From the NCBI GenBank assembly GCA_013140935.1, contig JABFSD010001041.1, positions 1 to 11,859 of the forward strand: a stretch of 11,859 nucleotides of DNA, given 5' to 3'. Below are positions 1-8,062 of this stretch, in pieces. The translations under genes were made by a program, and so were the position numbers. The notes below the pieces were generated by a model. It had not been told where the DNA came from, did no database searches, and saw nothing but the letters and a program-made list of their open reading frames with translations. Each line of letters begins with the position of its first letter. The first letter of the stretch is position 1. Source of the DNA: Acidobacteriota bacterium (lineage in GTDB: Bacteria; Acidobacteriota; Blastocatellia; RBC074).

Positions 1-1
1 T

Positions 2-2104
2 GTGGGTGGCGGGCTGGTCGGTGGGCTGATCGAAGGGCTGGGTGGCGGGCTGGTCGACGGGCTGTTCGATGGGCCGTTCGGCGGTCTGTTCGTCGGGCTA
101 GTCGTCGGTCTGTTCGTCGGGCCGTTCGGCGGGATGGTCATCGAGTCAGGGTTGTACTTCGAGCTAGTCGTCGGGCTAATCGGCGGCCTAGTTGGCGGGC
201 TGATCAGCGGGCTGTTCAGCGGTCTGTTCTTCGGGCTGTTCTTCGGTCTGTTCTTCGGGCTGTTCTTCTGGCTGTTTTCTTGGATTGGAGGGCGGGACGA
301 GGCATTACGTTTCGCGGTTGCCTGTTTTCCGGTCATGCTGACCAGCTTTGCCCTTATGTTTGGGCGGCCTTTTTACTGGCCGTTCCATTTGGCGCAACTA
401 TACCGGACGCGCCGCAGTGGAAACTGGCTGGCACGCTTTCGTCATTCGCCTGTGCATTGGGACGAAACCATTGGCGCGCCGTTGCCGTGGTTGAGCGACT
501 GGTTGTTTGAGATTGCCAAAGCGGATCGCCAAGAAGGGTTAGCCGAGGTGTTGTGGGTTGCTGCCGAACGGCCCTTTCAACGCAAAGCCGCGCAAAAGGC
601 GTTGCTCAAACTCGTTGCCCATGACTTGCGGCAAATCACGACCGTCACGCAACTTGCACAAGTAGACAAGGCGTTGGAATTTCTGCCTGACGACAACCTC
701 GCGCCCGCAGGCGTCAAAGCGGCTGCCGAACGAATGACAAAACTGGCGGCGCTCGCACAGGATTACCAGGTGCGCCACACACCCAACGGTCAGCACAAAG
801 CCTTGCTTGAACTGCAACGCGAACTGCTGATCTTCCAACAGGCAATGGTGCTGCTGCCCAAGCCCTCCGGCCCCGAATTGCAGCGCGTCGCCGCGCAATG
901 GCATGCGACGGTCAACGCTGCCGAGGCCGAATTGCGGCAACGCCTGCCACTGGCAAGCCCTTTCATCACAGGCAATCCAGTACAAGAACACGAAGCGGAT
1001 TTGTTCAAAGGCCGCCACGATCTGGTCGTCAAACTCGAAGAAGCCATCTTCAGTCAACGCCCGTCGCTCTTGCTTTACGGTCGTCGTCGCACGGGCAAGA
1101 CCTCGACGCTGCTCAACCTCCCGCGCTTGATGAGCAGCCAGTTCGTGCCTGTGTTTATTGATTGCCAGAACGCGCGTTGGAGCGACAGCGATGCGATGTT
1201 TTGTTATCACCTGACGCGCGCTCTCCACGACGAATTGGCGAAACGCAAGCTGGCTGAAGGACTAGCGCAACCGCAAAAGAGCGAGTTCGAGCCGCACGCC
1301 TTCACCCGGCTGGATGAATTTCTGGATGAACTGGAAGCGCATTCGCGTCGCATCGGCAAACAGATTTTGCTGACCTTTGACGAATACGAACGGCTGGAAG
1401 AGGGCATCCGCGACGGCAAGCTGACGCGCGCCGTACTCAATCAAATCCGCGCCATCGTGCAGCACCGCGAACGGTTGATCGTGCTGTTTTCGGGCAGCCA
1501 TCGCTTTGAGGAATTGCAGACCGTGAACTGGTCTGATTACCTCATTAACGTCCAGACGCTGCATCTCAGCTTTCTTGCGCGTGACGAAGCCCGCGAGTTG
1601 ATCGAACACCCGACGCCCGAATTCGCGCTCGGTTACGCGCCCGGCGTGGTTGATCGCGTACTCGACCTGACGCACGGCCAGCCTTATCTGGTGCAGGCGC
1701 TCGGCTCAGAACTGGTCAATCTCATCAATCGTGACAAGCGCAAAGAGGCTACGCTGGCTGATTTGGAAGTGGCGGTGGGCCGCGTGTTGGTAGCGGTCGA
1801 GGCTTACTTTGAAAACAACTGGCGCGATTGCAACGAAGCGGAACAGGCTGTGTTGCGCGGCTTGGCTACGCAGCAAGCGGATGAGCTAGCGGCTGCAGAA
1901 AGACAACGTGCGTGGTTGAGTCTGAGCCGCAAGGAACTCGTCGAACAACGCGACGGGCAATGGCGATACACGGTTGAGCTATTTCGGCTTTGGGTGAAGC
2001 AGGAAAAGACGACTGAGATGTTGGCGATGTCCTCAGATGCTCAACGACACAACGAAGCATTCGCTTCAGCCTTTCCAACACAAATTCCACTTACGCATCG
2101 GTAA
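2..2104 (+). CDS. STAND/AAA-type ATPase with N-terminal Gly-Leu repeat array, probably 5'-truncated
   Basis: Reads as a multidomain P-loop ATPase of 700 residues from a GTG at the window edge; no upstream sequence is visible, so the true start may lie outside. Residues about 4-94 are a tetrapeptide array (Gly-Leu-x-x, x often Phe, Val, Ile or Gly). A hydrophobic, probably membrane-spanning segment follows at about 104-120, then a charged helical linker. The ATPase module begins with LFKGR (334-338), as in many AAA/STAND proteins. Walker A is GRRRTGKT (360-367), Walker B is ILLTFDE (455-461), a sensor-1-like FSGSHR lies at 496-501, and a GQPYLVQ segment (559-565) matches the GxP motif of STAND NTPases. 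The C-terminal part (about 610-665) looks like a winged helix. STAND proteins usually act as ligand-triggered switches in signalling or defence; the ligand and effector cannot be seen. It converges with the permease gene downstream. Family assignment is firm, role unknown. Confidence 0.8.
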   Translation: MGGGLVGGLIEGLGGGLVDGLFDGPFGGLFVGLVVGLFVGPFGGMVIESGLYFELVVGLIGGLVGGLISGLFSGLFFGLFFGLFFGLFFWLFSWIGGRDEALRFAVACFPVMLTSFALMFGRPFYWPFHLAQLYRTRRSGNWLARFRHSPVHWDETIGAPLPWLSDWLFEIAKADRQEGLAEVLWVAAERPFQRKAAQKALLKLVAHDLRQITTVTQLAQVDKALEFLPDDNLAPAGVKAAAERMTKLAALAQDYQVRHTPNGQHKALLELQRELLIFQQAMVLLPKPSGPELQRVAAQWHATVNAAEAELRQRLPLASPFITGNPVQEHEADLFKGRHDLVVKLEEAIFSQRPSLLLYGRRRTGKTSTLLNLPRLMSSQFVPVFIDCQNARWSDSDAMFCYHLTRALHDELAKRKLAEGLAQPQKSEFEPHAFTRLDEFLDELEAHSRRIGKQILLTFDEYERLEEGIRDGKLTRAVLNQIRAIVQHRERLIVLFSGSHRFEELQTVNWSDYLINVQTLHLSFLARDEARELIEHPTPEFALGYAPGVVDRVLDLTHGQPYLVQALGSELVNLINRDKRKEATLADLEVAVGRVLVAVEAYFENNWRDCNEAEQAVLRGLATQQADELAAAERQRAWLSLSRKELVEQRDGQWRYTVELFRLWVKQEKTTEMLAMSSDAQRHNEAFASAFPTQIPLTHR
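11..280 (+). repeat. 12-bp tandem repeat array encoding GLxx tetrapeptides
   Basis: In-frame units of 12 bp, mostly GGGCTG or GGTCTG plus two variable codons, run from 11 to 142 (11 units). They are interrupted by 18 bp (143-160) and resume at 161-268 (9 units), with a diverged unit at 269-280. Within it, 221-244 and 245-268 are exact copies of a 24-bp double unit, which points to recent slippage or unequal exchange. The array runs close to the left edge and may extend beyond it. The encoded peptide is a glycine-leucine-rich hydrophobic stretch, like those seen next to NACHT/STAND domains in some other bacteria. Confidence 0.85.
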
Positions 2105-2189
2105 GCCATTTGAGCGAGGCGGCGCTCCGGCTGAATACTCCGACGGCCTGATAAGCCAGCGCCCTCCCCGCCGCGTCGAGCTTTTCCAC

Positions 2190-4619
<2,430 letters not shown>

Positions 4620-4624
4620 CGCGG

Positions 4625-4631
4625 TTTCCTC
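4625..4631 (-). promoter_or_regulatory. Ribosome binding site of ADOP-1
   Basis: GAGGAAA on the minus strand, 5 nt before the ATG ending at 4619. It decides the start in favour of the 809-residue form over the 31-residue extension to 4712, whose extra residues do not resemble the family. Confidence 0.75.
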
Positions 4632-4843
4632 TGTGTGAAAGGCAAAGTTGGCCGCCGCCTTTGACGCGCGGGAGGCGGTCAGGCGCGGCGTTGATCTGTG
4701 CTTGTCTTCCAAGTTGTGTGCCAGTGGCTAAGTGCTTGGCTTTGCACGAAGAGAGGTTGAAGGCGGCGGCGACGAGATGTTCGCTTCTGGGATGGGGCGT
4801 TCCCAATTATGGCAAATGACACCCGACTTGGATGCTTGAGGTT

Positions 4844-4872
4844 TTAGCATACTGATTTGCTAGTACTATAAT
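4844..4872 (+). promoter_or_regulatory. Promoter of the XRE-methyltransferase operon
   Basis: A perfect -10 hexamer TATAAT lies at 4867-4872. A TTAGCA hexamer (4 of 6 matches to TTGACA) lies at 4844-4849, with a 17-bp spacer. The expected transcription start is about 4879-4880, only a few bases before the ATG at 4884 and about 17 before the ATG at 4896. The transcript would therefore be leaderless or nearly so, and no Shine-Dalgarno is visible. The promoter is embedded in symmetric repeats, which suggests repression by the adjacent HTH protein. Confidence 0.65.
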
Positions 4873-4887
4873 CTTTTGCTAGTATGC
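4847..4887. promoter_or_regulatory. Candidate operator for the XRE regulator
   Basis: Three overlapping symmetries cover the promoter. A perfect 7-bp inverted pair is formed by GCATACT (4847-4853) and AGTATGC (4881-4887). A perfect 10-bp direct repeat TTTGCTAGTA occurs at 4856-4865 and 4875-4884, a 19-bp period or roughly two helical turns. An 8-bp palindrome TAGTACTA lies at 4861-4868, overlapping the -10 box. This fits binding by dimers of a small HTH protein, as with operators of restriction-modification controller proteins. The symmetry is seen directly; binding is inferred. Confidence 0.55.
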
Positions 4888-5171
4888 CTTTCATCATGAT
4901 CGAGTTCAAACTTGCCGAAAAAATGGAGCGCTCCGAAATGACGGCTTATCGTTTAGCACAAATCACGGAAATCCATGAGACACAGATTGGCAAATTGAAA
5001 AACGGCAAAGCAAAAAGCATCTCTTTTGAAACCCTCGACAAACTCTGTGAAGCGTTGAATTGTGAGCCTGGAGATTTGCTGGTGAGGGTCAACAGCCAAT
5101 CCAGAAAACAGGTGCGTGTAGAAAACAAAACTCAAAAGCCAAAGCAAAAAAATCTCCGTTCAAAGGCATAA
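4884..5171 (+). CDS. Small XRE/Cro-C1-type HTH regulator
   Basis: A 95-residue helix-turn-helix protein. The HTH covers about residues 8-66: TAYRLAQITEI (20-30) matches the first HTH helix, HETQIGKLKNGK (31-42) the recognition helix, and FETLDKLCEALNCEPGDLL (48-66) is the usual end of this fold. The last 20 or so residues are rich in Lys and Arg and probably disordered. An in-frame ATG at 4896 (residue 5) is an alternative start; neither has a Shine-Dalgarno. The gene precedes the methyltransferase by 4 nt, so the two should be co-transcribed. Position and size match controller (C) proteins of restriction-modification systems, which repress their own operon and time nuclease expression. That role is inferred; it could also be a solitary repressor. 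Confidence 0.85.
   Translation: MPFIMIEFKLAEKMERSEMTAYRLAQITEIHETQIGKLKNGKAKSISFETLDKLCEALNCEPGDLLVRVNSQSRKQVRVENKTQKPKQKNLRSKA
5162..5166 (+). promoter_or_regulatory. Possible ribosome binding site of the methyltransferase
   Basis: AAAGG lies 9 nt before the ATG at 5176 and inside the end of the XRE gene. It is weak; translational coupling from the XRE stop (5169-5171) may matter more. Confidence 0.4.
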
Positions 5172-5175
5172 CCCC

Positions 5176-6036
5176 ATGAAGAAAAAGGATTGTCTATATT
5201 TCAAATCACCGAAGATCACTTTGTACCATGGCGAGGCCGCTCAAGTCCTCGCACTGCTGCCAAAAGCCTCTGTTGACTGTATCGTGACTTCCCCGCCTTA
5301 CTATGGTCAGCGTGATTACGGGGTAGAAGGCCAGGTTGGGCTTGAAGTTCATCCGCAAGAATACATTGATCGGCTCATCACTGTATTTCGAGCAGCCAAG
5401 CAAGTGCTGAAACCTACTGGAAGCCTATGGGTAAACATCGGCGACACATATTGGAGCGGTAAAGGTAAACCGGGCGGCGAAGATAAGAAGCAAAAGAATC
5501 GCCGTTTTTTAAGACCGCAAGATAAATCCGGGCCACGCCCCTTATGCACTCCCAAACAATTGCTACTCATTCCCCACCGCTTCGCAATTGCCATGCAAGA
5601 AGACGGCTGGATCGTAAGAAATGACAATGTTTGGTACAAAGTAAATCCGACGCCTGATCCAGTAGACGACCGTTCAGCGTCCGCGCACGAATATGTTTTT
5701 CATTTTGTTTTGCGACGCCGTTACTATTATGACAACGAGGCTGTGGCGATGGCTTCAAGTAATGGCAACAAAACCAAAGCTCCTCCATCTGTCTGGATGA
5801 TTCCCACAGCCACCAATTTCAAGAAACATATCGCTGTCTTCCCGGAGCGGCTGGTAAATATCCCCGTTTGCGCTACGTTGCCACCAGGAGGGCTGTTGCT
5901 CGATCCTTTTTGCGGTAGTGGAACAGCTTTAGGCTATGCTGTCGCGCAAGGAAAAAGACGGCGAGCCATTGGAATAGACATCAGTGCGCCAGCACTTGAA
6001 GAAGCTCAAACATTATTGACGCCACAGGGTAGCTGA
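5176..6036 (+). CDS. Beta-class DNA methyltransferase, likely cytosine-N4 type
   Basis: A 286-residue SAM-dependent DNA methyltransferase with circularly permuted (beta-class) order. Catalytic motif IV TSPPYYG (38-44) comes first. NDNVWYKVNPTPDP (149-162) and the HEY block (171-173) are typical middle segments. A motif X-like KHIAVFPERL (217-226) follows, then SAM-binding motif I DPFCGSGT (243-250) and the acidic residue D268 in AIGID. Ser in SPPY favours N4-cytosine methylation, although some SPPY enzymes methylate adenine. The small variable stretch at about 93-128 is the likely target-recognition part; the target sequence cannot be read from this. All motifs look intact. It sits 4 nt behind the XRE gene and ends 4 nt from the end of the opposing nuclease gene. 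The likely role is protection of host DNA from that nuclease, or placing the mark it senses. Confidence 0.92.
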   Translation: MKKKDCLYFKSPKITLYHGEAAQVLALLPKASVDCIVTSPPYYGQRDYGVEGQVGLEVHPQEYIDRLITVFRAAKQVLKPTGSLWVNIGDTYWSGKGKPGGEDKKQKNRRFLRPQDKSGPRPLCTPKQLLLIPHRFAIAMQEDGWIVRNDNVWYKVNPTPDPVDDRSASAHEYVFHFVLRRRYYYDNEAVAMASSNGNKTKAPPSVWMIPTATNFKKHIAVFPERLVNIPVCATLPPGGLLLDPFCGSGTALGYAVAQGKRRRAIGIDISAPALEEAQTLLTPQGS

Positions 6037-6040
6037 TTTT

Positions 6041-7951
6041 TCAATCGTTACTGGATTCAGGGAAATCCTCCGGCATGTCTTCATTTTCTTCCTCCCCTCC
6101 ATCACTTGCCGTAGGGCCTTCTTCAAAAAACAGGAATTTCAATTGTTCCGGCTTTTTAGCCAGGTTGGGGTAGTCGAATACTGGCAAATCAATGACTATG
6201 GCCCCGCTGAGTAACTCTTCAATTTTCTCACGTCTGTTATTGCAAAACGGGTGCGTACTTCGCGCGTTGCTTACGGCTGTTTTCCCTCCCTTGCTATGCT
6301 GCTTTTTGTGGTCCAACTCTGTAAACAAACTGGGGTGATACCGTCCGCCACAAATCTCGCAAATCGCAAACATACCAAGCAGTTCTTTAACTTGAACCTC
6401 TGTTCGCATCGCACCTCGAAAAGTACGGCTAGGGCTTACCGCTTCTTCTTCCTGTTCCAAAAGGTCTGAGTTTCCAAGCGTAGCTATCAATTGAGCATGT
6501 TCGGCTTGGAACTCGGCCAACTCAGTCTGATCGTTATGTTTCACGAGCAGCGCAAGGAGACCATCAAAATATCGTGCCGTTGGAAGAGTAACTTCGGGAC
6601 CGGAACCGATTCGCCGGGCGATTCTGGTGATAATCAAATCTTTGTTCTGAATCAGCACTTCCTCAAAGGCTCGCCGATGCACGGAAAAAACCAGCTTACG
6701 ATTCGGCACATCCAAAGTTTCTGAGCCATGGTTGAGCCAATAAATCATTCCGTAAAACAAGCTCCGAATGTAATCGCCTTGCTTGTTGTAGAAATACACC
6801 AGCGGCATCAGACAAAGTGAGCGAGGAGAAGAGCCGTAGAGATTGCCAATCACATCAATGGCATCATCAATCAACTTCAACCCGTTAGTGATGATGTGCG
6901 AAACCGGAGCATTGCGATCCTTTTTGATAAGCGCTTCAGTCTCTGGCTTCTGGCCTTTTTTCCCTTCGGTAATAGTCAACAACTCTGCCAAGTACCAAGG
7001 CTTCATCTCTGGTCTGGTATACGGAGTTGCCATCAATGGCTGTTTCAACTCAGTGACTGGCCTGCTGTATGGAGGCTCAAAAAGCAATGTGTGAAGCTCT
7101 TTCACCTTCTGGATAATCTGTTCGGCCTTAGCCTTTAGCCGAGAATCATTTGCGACTTCTGGTTCCTGAATCGGCCAGCAATGTCCGACATCACCGATTT
7201 GCGCAATAGACATAACGGCTCTGGCAAAGCTGGAGGAGCGATTCTCGACTAACTTAGTTTCCCAATCAGATAAGCTACGCCCCGTTTTATTGATCTTCAG
7301 GAACGATTCTTCAGCCTTTTCGTAATCCCCAGACACCCAAAGAATAGGAAAACCCAAGTCTACCGCTTCCCACCTGCGTACCAATCTTGCGAAGCTGAGA
7401 CTGGCAGAATCCATGGCTTGATCTGGTATTTGCCCTTTGTCTACGTGTTCGTTATAAATTTCGTCAGCCGCTAAGTACTCCTTAAACGCCCCAATTTTCT
7501 TTTCGCGTAACAAATCACGAACACGTTGCGCAGCCTTTCGGATGCTCTCTTGAACAGTAGTATCACGATATTCATCTTCAGGTAGGCGGTCTCCCCAGTC
7601 ATCGTCAATCCACGCAAGCAAGACCGAAATGCGATGTCCACCATCCAGCACGTACTGAAAGTTGTCTGGACTCAGCCACATGATCACACTTGGCACAACT
7701 TGCTCATAAAGAACTGATTCCAGCAGTTCTACGCACTCCTCTGGTGACCAAGCCCACGTTGCCCGCTGAAAATCAGGCTTTCTCAACAGACGGGCTTTCG
7801 ATTTCTTGCCGTAAAGATCACGAATGGTCAGATATGGATGCTGTTGTGGCCTGCTTTCTGATTGGCTTGGCTGACTGGTTGTGCGTCTGTAAAGAAGGTT
7901 TTCACGCTTTATATGGTGATCCAGAAAAACCGTGAGTTTTGCCTTTGCCAT
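6041..7951 (-). CDS. DUF262 + HNH nuclease-like protein, candidate restriction component
   Basis: A 636-residue protein. The N-terminal part has DUF262 (ParB/sulfiredoxin-like) signatures: PDFQRATWAWSPEECVELL (59-77), VPSVIMW (86-92), YVLDGGHRISVLLAW (100-114) and FLKINKTGRSLSDWE (217-231). The motif that reads DGQQR in GmrS-type proteins is DGGHR (103-107) here. A long helical middle region follows. The C terminus carries an HNH module: C531xxC534, the DH pair D547-H548, N562, then H567-x-x-C570-N571, giving a Cys-Cys/His-Cys zinc site. The tail (about 610-636) is strongly acidic. DUF262 proteins include the type IV enzyme GmrSD and SspE, in which it senses modified DNA and hydrolyses NTPs, but those carry DUF1524 rather than a zinc-type HNH. 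GAGGAAG 7 nt upstream supports the ATG at 7951. It faces the methyltransferase tail to tail. Nuclease activity and target are inferred. Confidence 0.85.
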   Translation of the reverse strand: MAKAKLTVFLDHHIKRENLLYRRTTSQPSQSESRPQQHPYLTIRDLYGKKSKARLLRKPDFQRATWAWSPEECVELLESVLYEQVVPSVIMWLSPDNFQYVLDGGHRISVLLAWIDDDWGDRLPEDEYRDTTVQESIRKAAQRVRDLLREKKIGAFKEYLAADEIYNEHVDKGQIPDQAMDSASLSFARLVRRWEAVDLGFPILWVSGDYEKAEESFLKINKTGRSLSDWETKLVENRSSSFARAVMSIAQIGDVGHCWPIQEPEVANDSRLKAKAEQIIQKVKELHTLLFEPPYSRPVTELKQPLMATPYTRPEMKPWYLAELLTITEGKKGQKPETEALIKKDRNAPVSHIITNGLKLIDDAIDVIGNLYGSSPRSLCLMPLVYFYNKQGDYIRSLFYGMIYWLNHGSETLDVPNRKLVFSVHRRAFEEVLIQNKDLIITRIARRIGSGPEVTLPTARYFDGLLALLVKHNDQTELAEFQAEHAQLIATLGNSDLLEQEEEAVSPSRTFRGAMRTEVQVKELLGMFAICEICGGRYHPSLFTELDHKKQHSKGGKTAVSNARSTHPFCNNRREKIEELLSGAIVIDLPVFDYPNLAKKPEQLKFLFFEEGPTASDGGEEENEDMPEDFPESSND

Positions 7952-7958
7952 CTTGATG

Positions 7959-7965
7959 CTTCCTC
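7959..7965 (-). promoter_or_regulatory. Ribosome binding site of the DUF262-HNH gene
   Basis: GAGGAAG on the minus strand with 7 nt to the ATG ending at 7951. It is stronger than anything seen for the XRE or methyltransferase genes, and it confirms this start. Confidence 0.75.
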
Positions 7966-8004
7966 GATTGCTTGAATTGGGATTCTTTGGGCAATTACTG
8001 CCAC

Positions 8005-8037
8005 GGCATAGTAATGCTCACACACGAACTGGCTCAA
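8005..8037 (-). promoter_or_regulatory. Candidate promoter and operator half-site of the DUF262-HNH gene
   Basis: On the minus strand TTGAGC (8037-8032) and TACTAT (8013-8008) are separated by 18 bp, each matching 4 of 6 consensus bases. The -10 lies within GCAT-AGTA-ATGC (8006-8017), a dyad with 4-bp arms. TACTATGCC here matches TAGTATGCC at the XRE operator (4880-4888) in 8 of 9 bases. A 5' leader of some 50 nt would precede the gene. The promoter is weak by consensus and the shared half-site is suggestive only. Confidence 0.35.
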
Positions 8038-8062
8038 GCTCCGCGCGCGTTCGGCAAAACTT

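Larger units (their letters stand above)
4620..4883. other. Divergent intergenic region between ADOP-1 and the XRE gene
   Basis: 264 bp between the permease start (minus) and the regulator start (plus). The part near the permease is G+C-rich and, around 4777-4807, resembles 10687-10717 upstream of ADOP-2. From about 4810 it becomes A+T-richer and holds the XRE promoter and its symmetric repeats. I see no RNA gene and no convincing permease promoter in it. Confidence 0.6.

Noticed and set aside
11..280. CRISPR-like array
   Set aside because: Units are 12 bp, contiguous, in frame and without spacers; they encode a protein repeat.
539..1228. Open minus-strand frame of 229 codons opposite the STAND ATPase
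   Set aside because: Shadow of the Walker A-containing reading frame; low-complexity composition.
2105..2189. Terminator between the STAND ATPase and ADOP-1 genes
   Set aside because: The 85-bp gap between these convergent genes shows no convincing stem with a T-run on either strand.
4620..4712. N-terminal extension of ADOP-1 to the ATG at 4712
   Set aside because: The extra 31 residues do not look like the family, and a good ribosome binding site stands before the ATG at 4619.
6041..7951. ParB-type partition protein
   Set aside because: The N-terminal loop resembles ParB, but the DUF262 motifs, the length and the C-terminal HNH fit a restriction-type enzyme, and no ParA is present.
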